Position numbers and translations under genes: made by a program | NCBI GenBank assembly: GCA_023249895.1 | Contig: JAHFBS010000068.1 | Coordinates: 1 to 5,627 of the forward strand | Direction: 5' to 3' | DNA: 5,627 bases | Origin: a bacterium | GTDB lineage: Bacteria > Babelota > Babeliae > Babelales > RVW-14 | The notes under the pieces: model-generated | What the model saw: only the letters and a program-made list of their open reading frames with translations | The model's database searches: none | Told to the model about the DNA's origin: nothing | Shown here: piece after piece, positions 1 to 5,627 of the stretch | How positions within the stretch are numbered: position 1 is the first letter of the stretch | Layout of the letters: each line of letters starts with the position of its first letter

Positions 1-23
1 TTATAAAGAAAAATCATAGAAAA

Positions 24-1130
24 TTATAAATGAATATGACACGTTACATCATCAAACCCGTTTAAAAACGCGCGCGGATCGACGGGCGTGCTCAAAAAAA
101 TCTGCACATCAAAATGCCGGAGCGTCGCAAGACACCGCTCCACTCTCACCTTATCAAAGTCGGTCATAAAATCATCGAGTAACAAAATGCCAGGCTCTAC
201 ACTACGCTGATCACCCTCATGCGATAAGGGCTGAAGTTGGGCGATTTTAAGTAAGAATGCTAATAACTTCTGCTGCCCTCGCGACGCATAAATACGAGCG
301 CGTCGCCCTTGAAAAATAATCGCAACATCATCAAGATGCACGCCAAAAAGACTTCGACGCCACTGCCACTCTGTCTGAACCTGGGTACGTTCAAATTTTT
401 TCCAGAACGTTTCAAAGTTCTCTGTATCCGCCCCGCCCTTGGTGGCATACGAAAGCTCTACACGAAAATCGGCCTGACTATCATCGGCAAAATAAGTTGC
501 CAAGAGCATGTTCACCACGCGCTCAAGATGCGCTAAGTATTCTTGTCGTTGCTGACGAATTACTGCCGCCGCATCCCACAGCTGCTGTGTCCAGGTCATA
601 AACGTATCGTCCACCCTGCCACCAGCCATCAGTAAGCTATTGCGTTGGCTTAAGATCTGCCGATAGGTTTTATAGCGGCCTAAAAATGATGGGTCATTAA
701 GAATCATGGCATAGTTAAGAAAATCACGGCGCACTTCAGGCTCGCCTTGAATCATAGCAATATCATCGGCAACCAATGTAATCACCTTGAACTGTGAAAC
801 CAGTTCTTTATGCGACGTAACTACTTTTTGGTTCCACCGTACAACTTTGCCCTCTTCTTCAGAAAAGCCAACCTGAATATCGTCATTAAGTGCTGTTGCG
901 GTTTGCCGGACATTGAGGCGTACAAAGAAATAATTATTTCCCAGCTGCACCAAATCACGATGCAACCGCGTGCGAAACGAACGCAGGTAGCAACAATAGT
1001 GAAGGGCCTCTAACAGACAACTTTTGCCAGATCCGTTAGGGCCCTCGATAATCACCAGACGACCATCAAAGTTAAAGGATCGCTCAGAAAAGCAACGAAA
1101 GTTGCGCAAGGTTAATGAATCAACAACCAC
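24..1130 (-). CDS. recF: DNA replication and repair protein RecF
   Basis: RecF is a cytoplasmic SMC/ABC-type ATPase that, with RecO and RecR, helps load RecA onto gapped DNA at stalled or damaged forks. The 368-residue product is close to the usual 355-375. Visible in order: the N-terminal strand with LRNFR, Walker A GPNGSGKS at residues 30-37, the RecF-specific stretch around residues 120-165 (IQGEPEVRRDFLN, then a YRQILSQRNSLL helix), the ABC signature region SRGQQKLLAFLLK at 283-295, and Walker B ILLLDD at 315-320. The D-loop, usually SELD, reads TDFD at 323-326, a mild change. The start is GTG: ACGGG sits six bases upstream, and the nearby ATG is in another frame. It begins 14 bases after dnaN stops, so the two are probably co-transcribed and perhaps translationally coupled. 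Confidence 0.96.
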   Translation of the reverse strand: MVVDSLTLRNFRCFSERSFNFDGRLVIIEGPNGSGKSCLLEALHYCCYLRSFRTRLHRDLVQLGNNYFFVRLNVRQTATALNDDIQVGFSEEEGKVVRWNQKVVTSHKELVSQFKVITLVADDIAMIQGEPEVRRDFLNYAMILNDPSFLGRYKTYRQILSQRNSLLMAGGRVDDTFMTWTQQLWDAAAVIRQQRQEYLAHLERVVNMLLATYFADDSQADFRVELSYATKGGADTENFETFWKKFERTQVQTEWQWRRSLFGVHLDDVAIIFQGRRARIYASRGQQKLLAFLLKIAQLQPLSHEGDQRSVEPGILLLDDFMTDFDKVRVERCLATLRHFDVQIFLSTPVDPRAFLNGFDDVTCHIHL

Positions 1131-1136
1131 ATCAAA

Positions 1137-1141
1137 CCCGT
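1137..1141 (-). promoter_or_regulatory. Ribosome binding site supporting the GTG start of recF
   Basis: On the minus strand ACGGG lies in the dnaN-recF gap, six bases before the GTG at 1130-1128. A stronger-looking GAAGGG at 1153-1148 overlaps the dnaN stop codon but is about 17 bases from the GTG, which is too far. The modest site fits a downstream gene that relies partly on ribosomes finishing dnaN. Confidence 0.5.
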
Positions 1142-1144
1142 CAA

Positions 1145-2269
1145 CTACCCTTCTTGCTGTGATAGCGAAACAGGCATGACCAAATAGGTCATATTGAGCT
1201 CATCACGTGATGATTCAAAAATAATTGGTTTAGTGTTGTTCTTAACAAAAAAGCTTACCGCATCTTCAGAAAATGCTTGAAGTCCGCTCAAAATATACGG
1301 CGCATAAAAGCGACTCTCAATATCTGAACCTTCATAAGAATCAAGAGCAAGCTCTTCTTCAAGCGCACCAACTTCTTTATTACGCATACTCACTTTTAAT
1401 TTACCTGGAGCAAACGCAAATTGGGTCGAAACAAATTGGCCGGCAAGTAAACAGTTGGTACGTTTAAGTGTTTTGACCAAAGGATCGCGGCTCAAGCGAG
1501 CGGGAATAAAACCATCTTTAGCAAGAACAGCTTTGTACTGAGGAAATGGGTCTGCAATTAATTTGGTAAAGAAATTAAAATTTTTCCCTGAGAAAACAAG
1601 TTGATTCCCGCAAACGCCAACAAAAACTTTATCATCTGGGTAAGCCTCGAGCAATTTTTTGAGCTCAAGTACCGCACGTTTAGGCATCAACCATTTTTTT
1701 TCTTCGCCAAGAACATATTTGGCTGTCGTTACACGAGCAAGACTATGACCATCGGTGGCAACCATCGACATTTCTTGAGGATTTATTTCAAGCAGCATGC
1801 CATTAAGAGCCGCGTTAGCATTATTTTGTGGAATAACAAAGGCAACTTTATTGAGCATATCGAGGAAAAATTTTGACTCCATATCCATGAAGTTTTCAAT
1901 ACGCTCAGGAAATGGTGGAAATTCTTGCGAATCCTTGATATTGAGTGCCAAATCAACAGCACCAACTTGGAGCCTTACTTGTCCGTCGCTCACTTTAAAA
2001 GTAATTGTTCCTTCAAGTTCTTTAATTAATTCAAAAATACGTTTGCCAGAAATCAAAAATGCCAAACTTTCGGTAGCATCGCTTTCAATGTCTGCGCTTG
2101 ATTGCAAGCTGATTTCAAGATCAGTTGCTTTGAGAATAAGCTCGCGCGGTGTGACATGAAATAAAATTGATTCGGTAACATCAAGAGTGGTTCGCTTGTT
2201 GCAAATGGGCTGCATTGAACTCAGAAGCATTAATAAATCTTTTTGGGGGGCAGAAAATGTACAATTCAT
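1145..2269 (-). CDS. dnaN: DNA polymerase III beta subunit (sliding clamp)
   Basis: DnaN forms the ring-shaped dimer that tethers DNA polymerase III and other repair and replication proteins to DNA. The 374 residues fit the family (E. coli 366) and its three repeated clamp domains, roughly 1-120, 130-250 and 260-374. The domain 2 landmark ATDGHSLA is at 171-178, and the C-terminal family motif appears as YLVMPVSL at 362-369. Two positions are unusual. The pocket Arg of ATDGHRL (E. coli R176) is Ser176, and the Arg of the terminal MPxRL is Ser368. Five more residues, SQQEG, follow where most clamps end. The ATG start gives the expected N-terminus although no clear Shine-Dalgarno site precedes it; an ATG 13 bases upstream is out of frame. 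A strong promoter lies just upstream, and recF follows after 14 bases. Confidence 0.97.
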   Translation of the reverse strand: MNCTFSAPQKDLLMLLSSMQPICNKRTTLDVTESILFHVTPRELILKATDLEISLQSSADIESDATESLAFLISGKRIFELIKELEGTITFKVSDGQVRLQVGAVDLALNIKDSQEFPPFPERIENFMDMESKFFLDMLNKVAFVIPQNNANAALNGMLLEINPQEMSMVATDGHSLARVTTAKYVLGEEKKWLMPKRAVLELKKLLEAYPDDKVFVGVCGNQLVFSGKNFNFFTKLIADPFPQYKAVLAKDGFIPARLSRDPLVKTLKRTNCLLAGQFVSTQFAFAPGKLKVSMRNKEVGALEEELALDSYEGSDIESRFYAPYILSGLQAFSEDAVSFFVKNNTKPIIFESSRDELNMTYLVMPVSLSQQEG

Positions 2270-2315
2270 ATATTGATACCATCGTAAAAGGTCTAACTTG
2301 TGACCATACTTTTTT

Positions 2316-2344
2316 AGTATATAGCAGGATGTTTTGTCTGTTAA
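2316..2344 (-). promoter_or_regulatory. Sigma70-type promoter for dnaN-recF
   Basis: On the minus strand TTAACA (2344-2339, five of six matches to TTGACA) is followed after exactly 17 bases by TATACT (2321-2316, five of six matches to TATAAT). Transcription would start near 2309 and give a leader of about 40 bases before the dnaN ATG. The -35 box lies only a few bases beyond the stop codon of the ankyrin gene. A short inverted repeat, ATACT-N5-AGTAT (2306-2320), covers most of the -10 and the likely start point. Position, spacing and consensus agree; no transcript data are available. Confidence 0.65.
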
Positions 2345-2348
2345 CGCA

Positions 2349-2978
2349 TTAATAAAGATCTTTACTCTTTTTTAAAAGCAACCGTTTAAATTTTTTGAGC
2401 ATTTTGAACATATCATGGTATAAAGGCCCATATTGTTTCTGGGCATAATATCTTTTGCCACGCAACGCACAATCAAAAACAGTTTCATCATCTTTGTTTT
2501 TGATCAACAGCAGACCCTCAACCAGTGCCAGATCACAACTCTTGCTACAAGAAAGCGCAACTTTGAGAAGCACGCAGAGCCATGGTTGGTTGCCACAACG
2601 AATGGCATAATGAATAGGCGTATCACCGTTGTTCGACTGTTGATAAAAAAGAGCCTCAAAAAATTTATCATCGCCCCCTATTGCCCTGTACAAAGCTGAA
2701 TCTATTGCTTTTAAATCATTCTCATTGGTGTAAAAATTAAAATCTTTGGGACTATGAAGAAGCGTAAGCCCATCACTATTAAGCGATTGCACATGATGAA
2801 GGAACAGGGTCACCGTTGTTTGATAATCAGGATCGTCTTCAGCATTGTAAGCTATATAATAAGCACATGCACGCGCCTGAGTAGCAATATTCTGCGCTGT
2901 TGAAAAGCCCACAAAAGCTGTATACAAATTAAGCGGATACCAACAAGCCATTACTACGGCAAGCGTCTTATACACCAT
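2349..2978 (-). CDS. Small exported ankyrin-repeat protein, function unknown
   Basis: The 209-residue product starts with MVYK, then a hydrophobic stretch to about residue 28 ending GFSTA-QN, which looks like a Sec signal peptide cleaved near residue 28. VMAC at 9-12 is a poor lipobox and sits too early. One clear ankyrin repeat begins NNGDTPIHYAIRCGN (116-130) and runs to about 141. A weaker one begins NKDDETVFDCALRG (161-174), and SDGLTLLH (68-75) may be a degenerate first repeat. Six cysteines remain after the signal, including CSKSC at 144-148 between the repeats. The tail from 191 is rich in Lys and Leu. Ankyrin repeats bind proteins, and exported ones are often host-directed effectors; that role is only inferred here. 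The ATG at 2978 is chosen because AGGGGG precedes it and the reading frame further upstream only overlaps xerC. The gene follows xerC by 19 bases, so it is probably co-transcribed with it. Confidence 0.85.
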   Translation of the reverse strand: MVYKTLAVVMACWYPLNLYTAFVGFSTAQNIATQARACAYYIAYNAEDDPDYQTTVTLFLHHVQSLNSDGLTLLHSPKDFNFYTNENDLKAIDSALYRAIGGDDKFFEALFYQQSNNGDTPIHYAIRCGNQPWLCVLLKVALSCSKSCDLALVEGLLLIKNKDDETVFDCALRGKRYYAQKQYGPLYHDMFKMLKKFKRLLLKKSKDLY

Positions 2979-2982
2979 AAAG

Positions 2983-2988
2983 CCCCCT
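2983..2988 (-). promoter_or_regulatory. Ribosome binding site fixing the ankyrin gene start
   Basis: AGGGGG on the minus strand lies four bases before ATG at 2978, within the 19-base gap after the xerC stop. It supports the 209-residue form with a signal peptide over a longer form starting at 3185, whose extra 69 residues would overlap xerC coding sequence. Confidence 0.75.
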
Positions 2989-2997
2989 GTTATATGG

Positions 2998-3915
2998 TTA
3001 TGCGCGCGGATGTTTAGCGTCGTAGATTTTACGCAATGTCGAATCGCCAAGATGGGTATAAATTTGAACAGCAGATAAATTTTGGTGTCCCAATAAGAGT
3101 TGCAGCGACCGTAAATCTGCCCCCTTGCGCAATAAGTGGGTTGCAAGCGAATGACGCAGGCTATGCGGTGAAATATTTTTAACAATCGCTGCTTTACGCA
3201 CGACTTTTTTGAGCGCTATCCACAATGATTGGCGTGACAATGGCTTGATGCGACCGCCATGGCACGTGGCAAAAAGATAATGCGGCTGATGCTGCTCTCC
3301 TTCACGTAGCTTGACCATTTTTGGATAAATATGCGCAATATAATGGCGCAGGAGCTCAATAATATTTTTGGGCAAAGGCACCATGCGCTCTTTTCCCCCC
3401 TTACCATGAATACGAATAAATCCTTCATCAAAAAGGACCTGGTCAACGGTAACTGAAACAAGTTCTGATACACGCATACCTGTTGCATAAAGTAGGTACA
3501 ACATAACCTTGTTGCGTACTCCTTTGGGAGTACAATCGCAATTTGCAGCGGCCAATAGCAGTTCAATTTCCGGCTCAGTTAAATACCGTGGCAACGTTTT
3601 TTCAAGCTTAGGAAAAACAAGGCCTTGGGCAGCGTTGGGATGATGATAGGTTTCGGCAAGAAATCTAAAAAAGAGTTTAAAGGTTGAGATCTTGCGCGAG
3701 AGTGAACGTGCCGCAAGCCCCTGGTCCTTTAATTTTTTGATATATGCCGTTAAATGACGCTTACTAATTTTATCAGCAGCAACTTTTTCATGAATAAGAA
3801 ACTCATTCAGGTGTTCAACATCGCGCCGATAAGCAAGGAATGTATTAGTTGATACGCGCTTTTCAGTTACCAAATAAGCATGAAACTGCGCAAGCGCTTC
3901 CCCTATGCCATTCAC
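2998..3915 (-). CDS. xerC: Tyrosine recombinase XerC/XerD family
   Basis: Xer recombinases cut and rejoin DNA at dif sites to resolve chromosome dimers at division. With the GTG start the product has 305 residues (E. coli XerC 298). The N-terminal SAM-like DNA-binding domain covers about 5-95 and the catalytic domain about 110-300. All catalytic residues are visible: Arg148 (ATGMRVSEL), Lys172 (GKGGKER), His251 and Arg254 (SPHSLRH), His277 (LLGHQNLS) and nucleophile Tyr286 (IYTHL). The ending IYDAKHPRA resembles XerC more than XerD, but the C/D assignment is tentative. GTG at 3915 is preferred because GGGGGAG lies six bases upstream; TTG at 3930 would add five residues and has no ribosome site. 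The gene starts 18 bases after proS, with the ankyrin gene 19 bases downstream. Nothing suggests an integron or phage integrase. Confidence 0.93.
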   Translation of the reverse strand: MNGIGEALAQFHAYLVTEKRVSTNTFLAYRRDVEHLNEFLIHEKVAADKISKRHLTAYIKKLKDQGLAARSLSRKISTFKLFFRFLAETYHHPNAAQGLVFPKLEKTLPRYLTEPEIELLLAAANCDCTPKGVRNKVMLYLLYATGMRVSELVSVTVDQVLFDEGFIRIHGKGGKERMVPLPKNIIELLRHYIAHIYPKMVKLREGEQHQPHYLFATCHGGRIKPLSRQSLWIALKKVVRKAAIVKNISPHSLRHSLATHLLRKGADLRSLQLLLGHQNLSAVQIYTHLGDSTLRKIYDAKHPRA

Positions 3916-3921
3916 CCTTGT

Positions 3922-3928
3922 CTCCCCC
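3922..3928 (-). promoter_or_regulatory. Ribosome binding site deciding the xerC start
   Basis: GGGGGAG on the minus strand lies in the short proS-xerC gap, six bases before GTG at 3915-3913. This favours the GTG over the in-frame TTG at 3930, which lies upstream of this site and only three bases after the proS stop codon. Confidence 0.75.
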
Positions 3929-3933
3929 AACGT

Positions 3934-5367
3934 TTAGTATGCTTTGGCCACCAAAATGTCGGATTTGCTTGCAGATGAACAGTGTAAGCAGGTTTTATGG
4001 TTATGTTCCTGCAGAATGCAGCGAACAGTACCTTTGTATGTCTTAACTGATGCTTCACACTCTGCCTTGCCACACCATCCGGTCTGATACAACCCGTTGT
4101 TTTGATCAAGCTGAGGCCCAAACTCTGCCAACTTTTCAGCCTGATACCACTGACTCTGCATCCGTGTTCGAGCATTTGACAAGAGATTGCTCTGAATGGT
4201 GGAAAGAAGATTGAGGACAAAGGCCTTTGCTTGCCCGTGAGCAACCATCGTTTTCTTTTGTGCTTTATCACGCTCAATGCGATTTACCACAACGACCTGA
4301 TCGGATGCCAGGTCTTTTGGCCCCATTTCGACACGAACCGGCACACCACGCAGTTCCCAATGAAAAAACTTTGCGCCAGGAGTTGTTGCCTCGTTAGCAT
4401 CAAGCATAACGCGTATACCCGCGTCACTCAGTTCACGGCGAACCTGTTCAAGCTTTTCGCACAACGTTGATCGTTCTTCTGCTGTTTTATAAATAGGAAT
4501 AAGTACCACTTGAACCGGGGCTGCAAGCGGCGGCATTACCAAGCCTTGTTCATCACCGTGCGTCATAATAACCGCACCTACCGAACGTGTTGTCATACCC
4601 CAGCTTGTGCAATAAGGAACGCGCATTGAGCCATCGGCATCCTGATAACGAACGTCAAAAGATTCAGGGAAACTATGTGCCAAAAGGTGTGACGTTGCCA
4701 TCTGAAGTGCCTTGCCATCAGGCATTAACCCTTCAACACAATAAGTGCTATCGGCGCCCGCAAAGCGTTCGCTCTCGGTTTTTATGCCGGGAATGGCAGG
4801 AACGGCAAGAATATTTTCATAAACTTCTTTATAGACATTGAGCGCACGCATTACCATCTCAACGGCTTCTTCACGCGTACGATGAGCTGTATGCCCTTCT
4901 TGCCACAAAAACTCTAAGCTGCGCACAAAAGGACGTGTTCTCATTTCCCAGCGTACAACGTTGGCCCACTGATTGACCGCCAATGGCAAATCACGCCATG
5001 AAGTAATCCAGCGAGCAAACATTGAGTAAATAATAGTTTCTGAAGTTGGACGAACAACAAGTGGTTCTTCAAGTTGCTTGCCACCGCCAATGGTAACAAC
5101 CGCAAGTTCAGGAGAAAATCCCTCAACATGCTTTGCTTCACGTTCCAAAAATGATTTAGGAATTAATAAAGGAAAGTACGCATTCTGCGCACCCAATTCT
5201 TTGATACGCTTATCAAGTTCCTTTTGAATGTTTTCCCACAAAGCATACCCATAAGGTCGTATGACAAAGCACCCGCGTGTTGGACTGGCATCAATAACTT
5301 CAGCCTGAACAAGGACCTCTTGGTACCATTCGGCAAAATTTGTGCGAATATCAGGTAACTTACTCAT
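3934..5367 (-). CDS. proS: Prolyl-tRNA synthetase, archaeal/eukaryotic-like type
   Basis: This cytoplasmic class II synthetase joins proline to tRNA-Pro using ATP. The 477 residues equal, as I recall, the length of the Thermus thermophilus enzyme, and the protein lacks the large inserted editing domain of the E. coli-type enzyme. Motif 1 lies around 35-70 (VIRPYGYALWENI, then YFPLLIP). Motif 2 spans about 103-160 (LVVRPTSETIIY, RTRPFVRSLEFLWQEGHTAH). Motif 3 is near 255-285 (SWGMTTRSVGAVIMTHGDEQG). The anticodon-binding domain follows from about 284. The C-terminal domain has four likely zinc ligands, Cys432, Cys437, Cys460 and Cys463, and ends in Tyr477; a terminal Tyr reaching the active site is typical of this subtype. 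ATG at 5367 is the first possible start, because an in-frame TAA lies two codons upstream. No clear Shine-Dalgarno site is seen. It heads the proS-xerC-ankyrin unit. Confidence 0.97.
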   Translation of the reverse strand: MSKLPDIRTNFAEWYQEVLVQAEVIDASPTRGCFVIRPYGYALWENIQKELDKRIKELGAQNAYFPLLIPKSFLEREAKHVEGFSPELAVVTIGGGKQLEEPLVVRPTSETIIYSMFARWITSWRDLPLAVNQWANVVRWEMRTRPFVRSLEFLWQEGHTAHRTREEAVEMVMRALNVYKEVYENILAVPAIPGIKTESERFAGADSTYCVEGLMPDGKALQMATSHLLAHSFPESFDVRYQDADGSMRVPYCTSWGMTTRSVGAVIMTHGDEQGLVMPPLAAPVQVVLIPIYKTAEERSTLCEKLEQVRRELSDAGIRVMLDANEATTPGAKFFHWELRGVPVRVEMGPKDLASDQVVVVNRIERDKAQKKTMVAHGQAKAFVLNLLSTIQSNLLSNARTRMQSQWYQAEKLAEFGPQLDQNNGLYQTGWCGKAECEASVKTYKGTVRCILQEHNHKTCLHCSSASKSDILVAKAY

Positions 5368-5417
5368 GGGTTAAGCTTTCACATAATGAGAACAAGACTT
5401 GTGCGTACGCGGGTAAG

Positions 5418-5446
5418 AATATAACCAATTTACTCAAAAAGCTCGA
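5418..5446 (-). promoter_or_regulatory. Possible promoter for proS-xerC-ankyrin
   Basis: On the minus strand TATATT (5423-5418, five of six matches to TATAAT) is preceded at 17 bases by TCGAGC (5446-5441, only three matches to TTGACA). The -35 is weak, so this would need an activator or be a low-strength promoter. The left arm of a perfect 10-base inverted repeat fills the spacer next to the -10. The leader would be about 45 bases. Confidence 0.3.
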
Positions 5447-5465
5447 CTCGGACCTGTAAATTGGT
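5424..5465. repeat. Perfect 10-base inverted repeat in divergent region
   Basis: ACCAATTTAC at 5424-5433 is matched by its exact reverse complement GTAAATTGGT at 5456-5465, with 22 bases between the arms. No T-run follows on either strand, so it does not look like a terminator. It sits between two divergent genes and overlaps the candidate proS promoter, which suggests an operator. The right arm also joins a 6-base repeat, TAAATT-N6-AATTTA (5457-5474). Confidence 0.6.
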
Positions 5466-5471
5466 CGAAAT

Positions 5472-5492
5472 TTATGTATGCCGATTACATAA
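5472..5492. repeat. 7-7-7 inverted repeat upstream of the secreted-protein gene
   Basis: TTATGTA (5472-5478), seven unmatched bases and TACATAA (5486-5492) form a 21-base dyad. It ends 31 bases before the ATG of the plus-strand gene, where a promoter -10 or an operator is expected. The half-sites point the opposite way from the ATAA-N6-TTAT core of dif, so it is not a good Xer site. A transcription-factor site is the best guess. Confidence 0.45.
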
Positions 5493-5510
5493 GTAAGATT
5501 TGAGAGGCAT

Positions 5511-5517
5511 GAAAGGG
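5511..5517 (+). promoter_or_regulatory. Ribosome binding site of the plus-strand gene
   Basis: GAAAGGG lies six bases before ATG at 5524. The in-frame ATG at 5509 has GAGAGG only one base upstream, too close to work well, so 5524 is preferred. Confidence 0.55.
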
Positions 5518-5523
5518 TTATTA

Positions 5524-5627
5524 ATGATACGCGCAGTATGGTTACGATGGAGTTTTTTATTAATCGCATTTACCGGTAGTTTTAAGAGCTACGGAGCTCT
5601 CCCTCTACCAGAAGACAAGCCTGCAGA
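5524..5627 (+). CDS. N-terminus of a secreted protein, cut by window end
   Basis: Only the first 34 codons and two bases are present. They read MIRAVWLRWS, then a hydrophobic run FLLIAF, then TGSFKSYGA and LPLPEDKPA. Basic residues, a short hydrophobic core and a polar, proline-containing stretch make a typical Sec signal peptide, probably cut near SYGA-LP around residue 25. The frame stays open to the edge. A ribosome site stands six bases upstream, and an in-frame stop lies at 5494-5496. An in-frame ATG at 5509 would add five residues (MKGLL). The gene is divergent from proS, with 156 bases between the start codons. The mature protein is outside the window, so no function can be given. It could be a chance reading frame, but the signal peptide plus ribosome site argue against that. 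Confidence 0.6.
   Translation, partial: MIRAVWLRWSFLLIAFTGSFKSYGALPLPEDKPA

Noticed and set aside
1..17. Possible start of another minus-strand gene downstream of recF (ATG at 17-15)
   Set aside because: Only five codons are visible and no ribosome site precedes them.
1797..2159. 120-codon plus-strand reading frame opposite dnaN, and similar antisense frames elsewhere
   Set aside because: They lie entirely opposite well-conserved genes and show no domain or ribosome site; they are shadows of the real coding strand.
2291..2315. Hairpin GGTC-N8-GACC near a T-run, as a terminator between the ankyrin gene and dnaN
   Set aside because: The stem has only four base pairs. On the plus strand, where the T-run would follow after a few bases, there is no gene to terminate. 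On the minus strand it lies downstream of the dnaN promoter and only TTTT follows.
2979..3185. Upstream extension of the ankyrin gene frame to a start at 3185, giving 278 residues
   Set aside because: The extra 69 residues overlap the conserved 3' end of xerC in another frame and would bury the signal peptide. The ATG at 2978 has a strong ribosome site.
3213..3221. CTATCCACA resembling a DnaA box
   Set aside because: A single site with one mismatch inside conserved xerC coding sequence. No other boxes cluster with it and there is no AT-rich unwinding region, so it is not evidence for an origin.
3916..3930. TTG start at 3930 for xerC
   Set aside because: No ribosome binding site precedes it, while GGGGGAG stands six bases before the GTG at 3915. 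The five extra residues are not needed for the family length.
5472..5492. Candidate dif site for XerC
   Set aside because: The half-sites face the wrong way compared with the ATAA-N6-TTAT core of known dif sites, and the spacer is seven bases.

Overview
The window carries five tightly packed minus-strand genes, in transcription order proS, a xerC-type recombinase gene, a small ankyrin-repeat gene, dnaN and recF, plus the start of one divergent plus-strand gene cut off by the right edge. It is clearly bacterial: a beta sliding clamp next to RecF, a Xer recombinase, Shine-Dalgarno sites, and GTG starts for recF and probably xerC. ProRS is the compact archaeal/eukaryotic-like type with a C-terminal four-cysteine zinc site, also used by Thermus and other bacteria. 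An exported-looking ankyrin protein inside a housekeeping cluster suggests a host-associated or intracellular lineage. Candidatus Dependentiae (TM6) is one candidate, but this is inference from gene content and general style; no phylogenetic marker was compared.

Layout. 1-23: AT-rich end downstream of recF, nothing callable. 24-1130 recF (-). 1145-2269 dnaN (-), 14 bases before recF. 2270-2348: 79-base gap with a good sigma70-type promoter for dnaN-recF, its -35 lying just outside the ankyrin gene stop. 2349-2978 ankyrin-repeat exported protein (-), 19 bases after xerC. 2998-3915 xerC (-), 18 bases after proS. 3934-5367 proS (-). 5368-5523: 156-base divergent intergenic region with several overlapping inverted repeats. 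5524-5627: N-terminus of a secreted protein (+), incomplete.

How it works together. proS-xerC-ankyrin look like one transcription unit, and dnaN-recF look like a replication/repair unit that can be read through from upstream or started from its own promoter. XerC resolves chromosome dimers, DnaN is the replication clamp and RecF loads RecA at gaps, so three of the five genes serve chromosome maintenance. proS and the ankyrin gene are functionally unrelated passengers.

I found no CRISPR array, mobile element, tRNA or rRNA, and no convincing new multi-gene system. The points most worth a second look are the altered peptide-binding pocket and extended C-terminus of DnaN, the exported ankyrin protein, and the palindrome-rich divergent control region.
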